A stretch of DNA of 64,000 nt from Triplophysa rosa (GCF_024868665.1 NC_079890.1:3032093-3096092), one strand, 5' to 3'; shown: positions 12,435-25,040, counted from the first letter of the stretch. Numbers and translations are program-made. Notes: generated by a model not told the origin, from the sequence alone.

Positions 12435-13226
12435 ATAACATACATTGATTATCTACTCTTTTCTCTCTCTATTTTAGTGCTGTTTGTGTTATAAATAGGG
12501 TTTGAGAAGCGGTGAACAAAAAGAAGTGTGTGGGGGTTATAGAACAATGATCAAAGCAAAAAACACAGATGGAAAAGAAAAGCATAATCAAAGAATGAAA
12601 GACAGTGAAAACATGGCTCTCCAAAAGAAGCCGTTCCGTTTCGCTTTCTTTAGAGGAGAAATGAAAGGATTTCTGGTTGGATTCAGCAAGCACCTATGCC
12701 CCGACGGACACGAACACTGTGAAATTCCACATTAAAGCTCGTCCACTTAGTTAAAGACAGGGCAAGAAGAAATGATTTTAGGCAATTTCAGACTTTACTT
12801 TCCTCGGATGGACTTTAAATATTCAGTGGCGAAATGAGATTGAAGGCATATCAAAATTACTGAGGCTTTTTCACTTTCTTCTGAAATACAGCAGTAATTT
12901 CATATTGGAAACTTTTAATGGATTTTATCCGCTCAGGGCGGAGACGATCAATGTACTTGTGAGAAGAGACAGTTTACCCAACATTTAGTGCCAAAACTGT
13001 ATGACTTTCTCTCCTTTCTGGGGAATACAAAAGGTGATATTTGAATATGGATTTCTTATATCATATAATGCAAGGGAATAGAAACAGAGACTGTCAAGCT
13101 CTAAAATGACAAAGAAAGCACAATTAAAGCACCATGAAAGTAGTTATATGCAGTAGTAATATGATTCATGTGCAATATTGTAAATATTGTAATGTAAAGC
13201 TTGTGTCCTGCTAAAGCTCTAGGTTA

Positions 13227-14345
13227 TAAAATGAAGTACACTTCAAGTTTAGCCTATTAAGTATACTTAAGTAAAGTTCAAGTATATTTTTTGTTACACT
13301 TTATGTAGTAAAATATAAAGTAGTATACTTTTAAATGTACTATTTCAATATTACTTGGGACTAAACTGATCAGCTTTTTTATTTTATGAAACAGTGCTTT
13401 TTAAGTATACTTATTTAGTGTAACAGTAAACGTTGAGTACACAACTAGTGTCATGATTTTCTCTTGTTCTGGCCGACGGGATCATGACAGCCCCATTTCT
13501 TGTGTTTGTTTCGGAAGCACATGGCCTTTGATCGTGCCATGTGCTCTCCCGTCCTCCGCCTTAGCCCCGCCCCCCCCTCGTTTCCTTATTGATTATTCCG
13601 TCATTAGTTTACGCCCTTCACCTGTTGCCCTCGTTACCTTCCCTTAGTTTCTTCCCTATTTAAAGCCTGTGTGTTTTCTGTCTTGTGCGGGACCGTTTTG
13701 TTATTCCCCCGCCACGTCTTGTCTGCCCTGCAAGTTCTTCAGTTAAAAGTTGAGTTTTGTATTTTATCCTGTTATGTTTTGGTCCTGTTTTTCCCCCTCG
13801 AGGGATTTTTCTGTTCAAGTTTTGTTAATAAAGGTTTTAGTTTAAAGAGCTGTCTGCAATTGGGTTCTGTCCTTGCAATTCATGACAAACTAGTTTACAA
13901 CTACATTTTTCGTTCGTACCGCAACTATACTGCAAGTGAACTTATAAGTATACTCATAGTTTACTAGTTCAATACTTGCAGTACATTAGCAGTAGCACAT
14001 TTTTAGTTTACGAAAGTACACTATGAAGTATACTCTTAGTAAACTACTAGATTAGTAGTTTTTATACAGGCATAATTGTACGTTTTTTTTAAGACAAACT
14101 TAACAGCACGCTCATAAGTTCAAATTTATATAGGAACAATATTTCAAATATAAATAATTTAATCATATTTAACAAAGAAAGTCTGTATTTTTAAAACAAC
14201 TGCAAGTCAAGTATACTTGGAATACTTCATCGTACTTTTAAGTATAATCCTTATTAAAAAGATTGAGTACAAGTATAGGCCAAAAATACTTGAGTGTAAT
14301 TAGTGAAGTACATTTAGTACAATTAGTCAAGTACAAAACAGTAGA
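13227..14345. mobile_element. AAGTATACTT-rich element, copy 1, with nested LTR
   Basis: Many palindromic AAGTATACTT, AGTACACTT and TTTACTAGTT units. The blocks GTAAACGTTGAGTACAC, GCAACTATACTGCAAGTG and AAAGTACACT..GAAGTATAC match 35838-36450 in order. It is interrupted by the solo LTR at 13449-13887. Probably a non-autonomous DNA transposon; class not determined. Confidence 0.65.
13449..13887 (+). mobile_element. Solo LTR 1
   Basis: 439 bp starting TGTCATGA and ending TTCATGACA, the TG...CA ends of an LTR. It has a TATTTAAAG-like TATA box near 13658 and AATAAAGG near 13829 as polyadenylation signal. The direct repeat AACTAG flanks it (13443-13448 and 13888-13893). No internal region or second LTR is present. 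Structure and end sequence resemble solo LTR 2. Confidence 0.8.
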
Positions 14346-15521
14346 CTGAAATATTGCATTCTAATTTTTAGTTCAAATACTAACAGTATACTACAGTAAT
14401 AGCACATGATGCCATACAATGCCAAATGGCACTTGCGTGATGCCACTTGTTTCAGAAGAGTTGACAGCGTCAGATGGCCAATCTTATGACACTTTATGGG
14501 TGCCAGCACCACTTCCCATACACTTTATTATACTTAAAAGTGTCCTTGAAAGATTCACCTTTTGTAGTCTACAGAAAAAAAATGTCATACAGGTTCAAAG
14601 TAACATTGAGAAAATGATGAAACTACATTTTATCCATTCTCCTTCTCTCTAATATTTGATGAGTGAGGAAATAGGATCGATCTGTATTGTTCTTGTTGTG
14701 ACAAAATCATTCCCTGGAAGACTCTTAAAGCCATCTCGACAAACACCGACAGGATATTTTCATCTGCCACTTCCTCAAGTGGAGGTTATGGCAATTCTCA
14801 GAGTCCTCCAGCAAATCCTTGAGCTTCAGCGCAGACCTGTAGCAGCTTGTTATTACAGAGTCTCGAGACGCCGTGTGATGGAAATCCTGATGGAGGATGT
14901 TTGTATGAGGGGCCGATGTAGAGAGAAGGGAGAAGTAGATATGAGAGGCAGGGTTGCAAGTGTAACATAAATGAAAATAGAAACCAACTATAGGTGAAAG
15001 ATGGGAGTGGATGCAAACGTTACGAGACTGAATGTAAAGAGCTTTGGAGGAACGGAGGACATGCAACTAAACACGAAAAAAGATTTAGATGTCACTCATC
15101 AAACCCAAATGTTGAAAACCTTTACATTTCAGGTGTCCTAAGTTCACTTTTTATATATACTGTACTGTATATTGAAGATCATGATAAGGCTAAACATTTT
15201 TTTTAAGTGATCATTTCTAAGCTTGCAGTTAAAACGAGGCTTATAAACACTCCCAACCCCAAATTCATCTGTAATGACTGTCAGTCTGATTCATCTTAAT
15301 TCAGGCACAGAATCAATGTTAGAGAGTCAAGTTATTCACATCATAGCTACTTTATCAATACATGAACGTTGTCTAAAGTGGTTAAGCACCAAATTAGCAT
15401 GCACACATAGCGAGCAAAGTTGCTTTAATAAGTACACATGCAGACCATTATCGCAAGCTCATTAAAAAACCTGGCATAGCCCACGGTGCCGATTTAAGAT
15501 CTAGTGACTTCCGTGTATATA

Positions 15522-15901
15522 CAGGGTCCAAAACGAACAGTCCCTACGGTGCCAAATATCAGTACAATTTGGCCTTGCCAACAAATGAGGAAAACCAGTT
15601 GGCCGGTATCTTTATTTGGAACTACAGTGTAAAAAATGCTTTTAATTGAATTGTAAGAATGCGACTCAGACCGTCACTGATGTTTGCGCTACAGGCAATT
15701 TAAATTAAATCCATACAAACCACATATTTTTTATCACGAGAAGTTTATCTTGGATGCCAAATGTGTTTTCTATCTCGAGATACTGTATAATGTGGAGCAT
15801 TCCTCATATTCTGTGACAAAAATGAAAATATGGGGAAAAAAATTCGCACAGAGATTGTAATATATTGGATTTTCGCAGGACACCGATCATTTTGGACCCT
15901 G
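15522..15901. mobile_element. CAGGGTCCAAAA-ended MITE
   Basis: Left end CAGGGTCCAAAACGAACAG and right end GATCATTTTGGACCCTG are inverted repeats of about 14 bp. 380 bp, no coding capacity. CAGGG...CCCTG ends suggest hAT, but the flanking 8-mers do not match clearly. Confidence 0.55.
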
Positions 15902-16429
15902 GACATACACTAAAAAAGTTCACATTCAAAAGTTCACATTCAAAGACTTTTTAGATCTTTTGATCTGAAGGTGTATTTAGTTGCATAATTGGTTTAGTTT
16001 GACACAAATATGAACAGGTGAAGGTAAAAAGGTGAAGATGATTCTAAGGACCCGTGCACCTTTGGGGGCCCACCGCTAACGGAATAATGGGCCCCCCCCG
16101 GCTAAGGACCCCACCAAAGACGATCGCGAATGGATGAAAGGGCCTGGCTTACAATATAGTCAAAGGGCCCAGAACAGCTAGCGGCACCCCTGAATATAAT
16201 GCCTCGTTTCCACTGAGTGGTACGGTTTACTACTGTACGGTTTTTATTGATATTGTTGTAATATTAACTTCGGAAAAATATGAAACTGTTCATAAGCCTG
16301 TAACTTCATTAATAGTCAGCTCCAATTATTAGCAGTTTGGTAGTATTGATTTTGGATATAAAATGTTATGCCAAAATATTGGATTTTCAACATTACTTCT
16401 ACAACAAAATCATCATGTTATGCACAACC

Positions 16430-16880
16430 GCAGTAAAACTTCTCTAAAAGAAAAGATCTGGCCCTCCATCACTCACTTGCTGGGTCTCAGGCTTCCGGAG
16501 TGCAGGTGGCTCTGGACAGTTTGCCACCTTCGGGACCTGCTGGTGCCCGCACCTATGCAGCTGTCACTGCGACTCGGACCCCCCACTGCCCCCCCACCCA
16601 CCTCCCTTTTCTCCAGCGATCCACTAAAAGAAGGAAGAGAAAGCAGGAGCGTTTGAAGAAGAACGAGAGGTTCAGACAGAAGAGAAGTTGCACAGTCGTT
16701 TCTTCAGCATCTCAGGGTAAAGCAATAAGGCACAAAGGTAAAAAACAATCCCAGTCATGCCCTACCTGTAGACCAAGCAGGAGTGGCGGGCACGTAGACC
16801 CTGCAAGTCTGGAGAGGGAAGATATTGTGGTGGTGGGAGAGCAAGCGGGTGGGTTTATTGGGAATACGAGTTCACAGTAA
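16430..16880 (+). pseudogene. Unidentified basic ORF, possible transposon or exon remnant
   Basis: An open frame of about 150 codons ends with a stop at 16878-16880; no convincing ATG start is seen. It contains GARTYAAVTATRTP, a strongly basic run (STKRRKRKQERLKKNERFRQ) and ERDIVVV-like residues near the end (EREDIVVVGEQAGGF). GC content is above the surrounding intron. I do not recognise the family. Basic, Ala/Pro-rich composition next to an ARTYAAV motif would fit an ORF1-like nucleic-acid binding protein of a retrotransposon, but this is a guess. It lies antisense to syt7, so it is not one of its exons. Confidence 0.25.
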
Positions 16881-17264
16881 TAGGAAGGCAGATGGCGCTG
16901 GTATATATATATTTTTTCAGCTATATGGGATACCTACAAGTAACACTGATGCATTCCTCTGTCACTGGAAATAATCTAAACAAATGGCCCAACAAGCACT
17001 CGATTAAAAGGTTATGGATTAATAAGAAAATCATAATAACAGATGCATTATCCTTATAGGAAACAGTGTATCTGCTATTTCATCTCTGTGGGGTTGCATA
17101 ACTCATCAAATCTTTAAGCAGAAGAAAAATTATGCCCATAATCGCAAAAGGCTGCAATTTATATGCAAAAAAATTGTGGTCAGAGGAGTTATATAAAAGT
17201 TCAAGGGTTTACGTTGGATGGCCTTGCAATGCTAAATTGCACAGTAATGCTCAAATTAATACCC

Positions 17265-17455
17265 ATAATAATATTAATGTAAAAAAACATGAATAACAAT
17301 AAAAACAATTCAAATGTTAATAATAATAATGTCAATTTTAAATAATAATAACAACAACAACAAATATATCAATAATAATAATATCAATTTTAAATAATAA
17401 TAATAATAATGTCAATTATAAATAATATAATAATAATAATAATAATTTAAGAACA
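17265..17455. repeat. (TAA)n low-complexity tract
   Basis: Imperfect TAA/AAC trinucleotide runs; the block aataatgtcaattttaaat recurs about three times. Confidence 0.9.
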
Positions 17456-18182
17456 CCCACCACAGGAATATACTGTCAAGATTATTTTTATTTAGAATTC
17501 ATTTGAATTTCGATAATTTTTATCAAGAGACACAGGCCGCCTGTTCCTATTCTGTTTCCCATCATAATCCATTCAGGTGAGACAGAGACTGAAGTTCACT
17601 TGATCCGGACAGTACAGCACAGAGACGTGAGACAGAACTGGCTACAACACACAGGTGTCGAGATCTACGACGGTCACTGAAGACAGAGATGACCCGTGAT
17701 GTAACATTTGTACGTCAACCTCAGGCGGCGAACAGAAACACGGGAGACTTGACATCAGACAGACAGGTTGCTGACTTAAACTGACGAAACATGGCCTTTT
17801 ACTCGTTACTGTCTGGTCAAGAGCGATTCTTTGTGAACCACGCTGATAGCGATTGCCAGCGTGCAGACGTCTCGACCGGATGTCATTTGTTGTCAATGTT
17901 AGCTGATGGTTCGAGCCAATGCAAATGACAGTGACCGCCGTTATACAAACACCACGTGACACCAGCAACTAGCGAATAGTAAAGCTAACATTACTGTTTA
18001 TGTGCATTTTGGAACTAAACCAAGATTCAAGGCCCCTGTAAGGTAGCCTTTCGTTATGCCAGAACAAACGTAGGCTATACTTGCGATAAGAATTTCTGTG
18101 AATGTGTGTTTGTTGAGTGACTTGTGTATGGTTTAGCAGGCAAAGCTAGTCTGCTAAGGTTATCTTGCTAAGCTAACAACTT

Positions 18183-19000
18183 GGGGCCACACCAAAAGAT
18201 TTTTTTAAATCTTATAAGAGTTTTAAACGGTGAGAGACCACAAACATGAGGAGAAAAAATCCTAGATTTAATCGTTTAGAACAGATTTTCAAACAGAGTC
18301 CTGACTGTAAGCACAGGAAATCTTGGAAATTCTCTCGAGATTTCAGAATAAGTTTTTTATTATTTCACTGTAGGCTACGTTCATTATATATGTGTTCAAT
18401 ATAAACAAATGTGTACATGAAGAGTTTGGTTCCTCCGTTTTTATTTTTTTATTTTATTTATGTTATCATGTTTTTGTTGTTTTATTGTGTTAGTTAGCAG
18501 TATTTTTTTTAGTTATTATGACTTAAATCAAAACAAATAGATGCTGACATTATCACCCGAAAGAGTCTACTGGCTCCACTAGCTCCACTGGACCTATTTT
18601 TTTTAACTACTTAGCCTGTTTTTTTTTCGTAATTGCGATGATAGTGTTTGTAATGCTTTTTTACATCACCAAAATGAAGATGATCTTAAACGGCTCTAAA
18701 GATGATCTTATCAGATTTTCCTGTGGTGTGGTGTGGTGTGTGTTAAGAGTGAATGAATCTGATCGGAAGAACATCAGAGCCGCCCTGACATCAGGATTGC
18801 TGATGTTGAATATTTACGATTCGCGATCGGGGCGGCTCCGATGTCTTCCGATCAGATTCATTCACTCTTAACACACACCACACCACACCACAGGAAAATC
18901 TGATAAGATCATCTTTAGAGCCGTTTAAGATCATCGGGACTTTACCAAGGATTGTCGGAAGGGGAGAATTTGGCCCGATTATCTTGTGGTGAGGCCCCGG
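18183..19000. mobile_element. Hairpin DNA element with GGGGCC ends
   Basis: Left end GGGGCCACACCAAAAGAT and right end ATCTTGTGGTGAGGCCCC are inverted. Inside is a near-perfect hairpin: arms 18679-18785 and 18829-18935, about 107 bp each, with one mismatch and one gap seen near the loop. Each arm contains a GGTGTGGTGTGGTGTG block. ORFs in the arms are mirror images and not genes. Confidence 0.7.
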
Positions 19001-22000
19001 CATTAGCTGAATTTTGGTGATGTAAAACTATATCTAACATGTAATTTAACAAATATTAATTGACATATTTAGGTAGTTAAAGCTAGTCAGTTTCGAAGCT
19101 GCAAGCATTATCAAGCTAGCTTTGAAAATCTATAAGGGGAAAAGACACCACCCCCTTCATTTCTGAAGCCACATACTACAAAATGAATGAACGTACACAC
19201 ATCTGGGCTACATTTCAAATGACCTCATGAGACAACATTATAGTATAAATCTTATAAAATTATGAGATTACAATAATAATAAATGTAAAAAAATAGTGCT
19301 AGGTTATCAAAAAATATACAGTAAGTTGACAGTCAAGCGACCGAATGCAATGATTGGACGAACATTCTATAGTCGTGTGAACTCAACAGAAGACGATATT
19401 GCCTACCGTAGCTTTAAGATGACATATATCAAAGTAATTTTGTAGGATTTCTAATTAGGCACTAAACAGAGTATCCATAAGAATCACTTTGGGGATTTTA
19501 CAAAGCAACTGAATCTTGCACAACACACTAACGAACAAAAGTTCATTAGTGGATTTACCAATCATAATAGATACAGAAATAATGAAACTATAATTCGTTT
19601 TTTGTTGAACATGCAAGTGAAAAAGCCAAAAGGAGGAAAAATATTCAACTTCCTTTCTTCCGCATGAATAATCAACCAGTCAGGGTTCCTCTACACATCC
19701 AGTAAATGAGAAGATGTTAGATGGAAGGGTGCTCTTCATTCATTTCATTAAATTGGTCTGCAAATGCAATGCGTGTTTTTCGTTTGTCATTCACTAATAA
19801 TTTGTCAATTTATCTAAACCAACAATTATTATGGAGGGATGACCCATGTAAGGTTATCGGCGAAAAAAACCTGATGATAACCTACAATGTTTTATTGGTT
19901 TGATCAACACTGGATTACGCCTTTCTGGAAAAATCCACCCTGACTAGAAACACGACAGCGACCTGGTGACCATCATCCGGTTTAAACATACAAAATAGTC
20001 AGCACATGTAAGATATAATGCTATAAGAATCCTTGTGCATCTTAATAAATGCAATTAGAATAGTAAAATGATGACTGATGAGTAGGCTGTGAATGAAGAA
20101 TAAAAGAATGAGATCGGTTAAATAAACGGTACCTCAAATATTTGTATATATGTAAATTATTTGTAGGCTTTTGGGCATACTGGGCACCAGACTACACAGG
20201 GGAAGTGACACACACTAGACAATACACCAGAACTCCAACAACACATAACACAAAACACAGCCAAAACACAACAACACTGTAGTAGAGGTAACCAACAACC
20301 CTCAACATTCAGAAAGGAGGAATAAATCAATATAGATCCTCTTGAATGTACCCAAACCTCTTCTGGTCAGAGGTCAGAGGTTTTGCGGGTTGTCCGTCTC
20401 CATGGATACCATGCATGAGCTGAGGGTGAAATGTTAGCAGTTGGAGTTATTAGTGGTGCTGGCAGGGCTGTATCGAACACAAGGCTTTATAACGTAAGGA
20501 AAGAATTTGCCTACATGAATTATATATTTGTTGTCTGCTAGTATAAGATCCAAACTCCCAGACCATCACAGAAACAGTTCAGAAATTGGAAACATTGCAA
20601 CGCATATCATTTAGATTCCCGCTTCTTTATTACAGATTTTTAATTGGATGCTCTGAATAACAGTGTAATGCTCTCAGCACCACGTTTTATAAACATTCAA
20701 TAAATTTAAGATCCATTTTGCATAATTTTGCCAGCTTTTTCCCCAGAAGTCAGTTGTGAGATCAGTGTAAAAAATGTCAGCATATTCTATCTTAGTCGGA
20801 TGCCCTTGTATAATTTTGCACTACATCTTTTAAGTCTATAAACTTCTTATGTTTGTCGATAGTGCCTGATTTGTCACATTCTGACAGCTAGGGTTAGGGT
20901 TAGCCACGCCTCTCCCATCACAAAAACACTAAGCTCCGCCTCTCCAAATAGCAAAGAAAAAGTCTAAGCTCCACAGCAAAAGGAGAGGGTTTTGTATGAT
21001 TTATTTATGGACAGTATTTTATTTATGTACGTTCCATTTAAAATGCAACAATGGCCATCATGTTTTTATACGTAAAAAGACAGACCACCGTTGCTTGTGT
21101 GAACAGCACATGTTTTATTTACTGGAAAAGCTGTTTTGGTACTACTATCGTAATTTACCAGCAATACTGTTTGAAAAGGTCTGTGTAAACAAATAAAATA
21201 ATTTGGGCTAAGCAACTCCTAAGGCCAGGGCCGAAGTATCAAACAAAAAACACCCATAAACAAGTCTTCCACTCATTAAAATGAATACAACCTGTTGTTA
21301 TAATCTGTGTTGGTGGGAGGGTTTCTCGATCAAAATTCACACCATGCAGATAAAAAGTGGGCGGGGACTTCAGCCTTCCGTATCCAGTACTGTATCCAAT
21401 CAATTCGATTATGATTCATCCTGGGAGATAAGCCAGAAAGACTGCATCTCCTTTGAAGATGATGACTTCAATTAAGCAATTAAAACACAAGGAAACACAA
21501 GACTGAATCTAACAGTCAGAAACCTCTGAACTGAATCTCCCTGAAGGTGAGACGGCGAGGGGTTGACCCTGAGATCTCGCTTCAATCTAAACTGAGACGT
21601 ATTCGGAATGTTAAAAAGCCAACTAGAAGACTGCAAAATGATATGGATTGCCCCTGAGATATGGCCTTAGAAATGGGGTCAATGGGAATTTTACGACTTG
21701 CGTGACTTGAGGATTGTTGGAACGATTTGTGGGAACTTGCAGAAAGATGTTTTAAGATGTAATTGACTTTTTAAGGCTATTTTAGTTATCATATTACGGC
21801 TAAATATCTAAGAGAAATAAGAACAAATCATAGTTTAATTATATAAAATAAAACATTTTTTCAACCTATTTTTATTAAATATATAAATATAATATATATT
21901 TATTTAAATGTTCCATTTTCACTGTATTTTAACTTAAATATAATTAACTTACTGCATTATTTAAAAATATAACTTAAAATAATAAAATAAAAGCACAACA

Positions 22001-22090
22001 GTACATGATAATTGTTGTTTTTTTAAAGATTTTTATTTTTTGTCCTAATTTAGGCTTCATTTTCCAAATGCTATACTTTTTTGTTATATT

Positions 22091-22676
22091 TGTCACGGTC
22101 CTGCCTTCTTGTTCATGATTTTCTAGTCGTGTGGCAGGATCGTGACAGGTCCCTTAGGTTTTGTGTGAGAAAGCCAGGGGGTGTCTTTTGACACTCCATG
22201 TGTTTTCTCGTGTCTTGTCATTGGCCCCGCCCCTCTCGTTTCCTGTATTGCTTCCCTGCCGTTTCTTATGTTCTTTACCTGCCCTCATTAATTATTCCTT
22301 GTTTGTCTCCCCTATATATTACCCTCGTGTTTCATTGTCCTGTGCTCTTGTGTTGTATGTACTGTGTACCTGTACCCTTGTGTTGTATGTACTGTGTACC
22401 TGTACCCTGTGCTTTGTTTCATGTCTTGGTTGACATTGCTTTATGTTCCTGCCCGTGACATTTAATCAAGTTGAGTTTAGTCAGTGTCAGTGTTTGTCTG
22501 GTGTTGTTTTAGTTAGTTTTCGTTCCTGTGTAGTCTGTGATTATTTATCCCTTTGTCATTGTTATTTTACCCCCTCGTGGGTCTTTGTTTTTGTATTTTT
22601 GTCAAATAAATCTTCGTTTCTTGTTAACCCCTTAATTGCTGCCTGCGCTTGGGTTCTTCCCTGCAATTTCGTGACA
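22091..22676 (+). mobile_element. Solo LTR 2
   Basis: 586 bp beginning TGTCACGG and ending TTTCGTGACA, with CCTATATATTA (TATA box, near 22311) and AATAAATC (near 22605) as promoter and polyadenylation signals. It is flanked by the 5-bp direct repeat ATATT (22086-22090 and 22677-22681). A 30-bp unit (tgtgttgtatgtactgtgta plus cctgtaccct) is tandemly duplicated at about 22350-22410. Likely a Gypsy-type LTR by end sequence; family not verified. Confidence 0.85.
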
Positions 22677-22789
22677 ATATTGCCTAGATTCTTTCTTTTT
22701 TTATTTTGGGTAAAATTGATTCAGACACTTCTGTGAGTGCAACCTAATAGATAATACTATATATTTTTATTAAGTGTTATGAGACCAGA

Positions 22790-23119
22790 CGCACTGTAAA
22801 AAAATCCCCGTAATTTTACAGAATTTAAAAATATTTTTTTTACAGATTTTCACATATTTTTGAAAGTCGCTTAAAAACCATCTAGAAAAACAGGGAAGCC
22901 ATGTAATTTTACAGGATTTTTTAAAAACTAAATATTTCGGCGCCCCAGCTGCTGGAAATTTCTGTTTTTCTAATGGTATCTTTTACAGTCTGTTTTTGAA
23001 ATACGGTCAAAATCTGTCAAATTACAGAAAACACAGCACATTTACAAAAAAAACCCCAGAGGAAAACCATGTAATTTCACAGAATATTTATGTTTTTTTA
23101 TGAGATTTTTTTACAGTGC
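22790..23119. mobile_element. CACTGTAAAAAAATC-ended MITE
   Basis: Left end CACTGTAAAAAAATC and right end GATTTTTTTACAGTGC are inverted repeats. The interior is rich in TTTTACAG/CTGTAAAA palindromes. Ends 126 bp from cassette exon A on its intron side. A related stretch is at 51580-51775. Confidence 0.65.
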
Positions 23120-23244
23120 ATTTGCAAGCCAATCGGGATCAGTAGAACAGAAGGTCATGGGCAGATCGGAATGAACAGCCTTTCCCTTTCGATACAGCCC
23201 TGCGCAGAGAGAAGGGTCCCTTACCAGCCTGAACCGAGACTCAC

Positions 23245-23385
23245 TTTGGCGTGAGGCGAGGGTCTCCGTAGGGAGCGTAGGGGGACATGTTCAGGAGGAA
23301 CTCCTTGGGTGGGTAAGAGCTCCAGCGCTGCTGCACGTTGCTGCTGTCATTATTATTCCAAAAATCCCTGTCTAGATCACTGTGA
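23245..23385 (-). CDS. syt7: syt7 linker cassette exon A
   Basis: A 141-bp exon, phase 2 to phase 2, with donor GTGAGT (23239-23244) and acceptor ...ctctttag after a CT-rich tract. A second AG lies 6 nt inside, so the exon may also start at 23379 (135 bp). Both choices keep the frame. The 47 codons contain DLDRDFWNNN, QQRWSSYPPKEF and NMSPYAPYGDPRL; this hydrophilic, aromatic-dotted stretch resembles, as far as I recall, an alternatively used linker segment of vertebrate SYT7. Length divisible by three and symmetrical phase make it skippable. The linker joins the membrane anchor to C2A and differs between isoforms. I see no catalytic or calcium-binding motif in it. Confidence 0.82.
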
Positions 23386-23658
23386 CTAAAGAGACAGAAA
23401 GAGAGAGAGAGCAGTGTTTTTTTGGAGTTTAGACACAAAGAGGAAAAAAATCATAGTAACTGGCAGAATGGAATAATGGAGACCTTGTAAAACCGTTCTC
23501 TGTGTAAATAACAGTATTCCAGAGAAACATTTCATGTGGCGTAAAGAGTAAAACATTTCTGCTGTATGAGGAAAGAAGAAGAACTAAAAATATCTCTGAG
23601 GGCAAGATGAAAGGCGTTTTGAGATCCAGCACAGAAAACGTTAAAGCTTGTAGTTTCA

Positions 23659-24329
23659 GGGCCCGTATTCACAAAACATCTTAAGGCTAAAAGTATCTCC
23701 TAATTTGCTGATTTAGGAGAAACTCTTAAAAATAATGGGCTTGTCTGTCCTAATTTTAGGACTCCTACATTTTTGTGCTAAGAGTATTTCACAAAGTGTT
23801 TTAGCGCTAAAACTAGCTCCTAAACCTGTGAGACGTTAGGGGTAGTGAAGAGGACTCCTGAGTCACTAAGACCAACAATCCTAAAATGGCTGTAACACCG
23901 GCAGTCTACCTTGAAACATAAACATTTTAGAAAGATTTCATGACAATGAGCTTAACCATAAAGACTACTAATATCTGATAAATGTTAAGGAGACAGGCAA
24001 AATGCTTACAATTACAACATCAGGTTCCTCTTCAATTGTACTGACAGGTACGCCCACCTTACTTGCGTATACATTTGGGCGCTCTTAGTCAAATCAGACC
24101 ACGAACTGACGTAGATTTGTGGGGGTGTGGTTACACGAGGCGTTTCAGGCAGGTCTGGGTGAGCATTCGCTTTTACATAGAATGCATCTTTTGTTCCGAC
24201 ACTTTCGTTTTTGCAATTTTACGTGTCTAATACATGCATGGGCAACTTATAACACACCAAAGACACAGAAAACCATGTATTCGCACCATATGACCCCTTT
24301 AAGATAAAATGTTTAGTGAATACAGGCCC
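23659..24329. mobile_element. GGGCCCGTATTCAC MITE, copy 1 (Harbinger-like)
   Basis: Left end GGGCCCGTATTCACAAAAC and right end TTTAGTGAATACAGGCCC are inverted. The subterminal part is rich in TTAAGG/CCTAAA units, as in fish PIF/Harbinger-type MITEs. No transposase. Confidence 0.6.
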
Positions 24330-25040
24330 ATATCTCTTATCTCTAAAAAACAACAACACCAGGAATATAAAGACAAAAGTCAAGAAGACAATAGAGAACC
24401 AAAAACAAATCAGAACCAAAAGTCTCACAATCTTATTTTTCTTCAAAGTTTGTTTTCAATCATTAATTGCACTACGATTTCAATCTTTGACATGGTCTCA
24501 GTCAGTATTACAAAGCTTTTAGCTGGGTTTCTATGGAGGACTAAACCTGCAAAAATTATAAATAAATAAATGTATAAATAAATAAACATATAAATGAATA
24601 AATGTAATAATATGAAAACAAATAAAGGAATGAATGGTTTGATAAAACAAAATAATTCGTTTTAGCTATTATTGATCTTAGCTTTAACTTTTTTTTCCAT
24701 TTTTTAAATTGATTTATTATTTTTTGTGTCCATTTTTTAATTATTTTTTATTATTATTATTATTTATTTTTAGATTATTTTATTTATCATTTCCTTTTAT
24801 TTTTTACATTTATTTATTTATACGTTTATTTATTTTTATATTTATTTATTATCGCATGTATTTATTTCCACTTTTATTTATTTATTCTTGAATTTATTCA
24901 TACTTTTCTGTGTCTTGTATGATAATTAGATGGGTTGGTTCAGCGTAGATTGAAGCGTTTGATCGATTACTCTTGACTTGTTTTGGACTAACGTCATGTC
25001 ACTCACTGATCGTTTGCTTCGTGTATAACGTTAAGTAACT

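Larger units (their letters stand above)
9831..23244 (-). other. syt7 intron between cassette exons A and B
   Basis: About 13.4 kb, made largely of mobile elements: a split TTGGGTT element with MITEs inside (11140-11990), a SINE (12277-12434), an AAGTATACTT element with a solo LTR (13227-14345), a CAGGGTCC element (15522-15901), an orphan ORF (16430-16880), a TAA tract (17265-17455), a hairpin element (18183-19000), a second solo LTR (22091-22676) and a CACTGTAAAAA element (22790-23119). 9831-11140, 12435-13220, 14350-15520, 17460-18180, 19005-22080 hold no feature I can support. Confidence 0.6.

Noticed and set aside
18638..19003. Two ORFs sharing NGSKDDLIRFSCGVVWC
   Set aside because: They are the two arms of the 18679-18935 hairpin read on opposite strands.
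20888..20903. TTAGGG-like telomeric repeat
   Set aside because: Only two units (TAGGGTTAGGGTTAG); too short to be an interstitial telomere.
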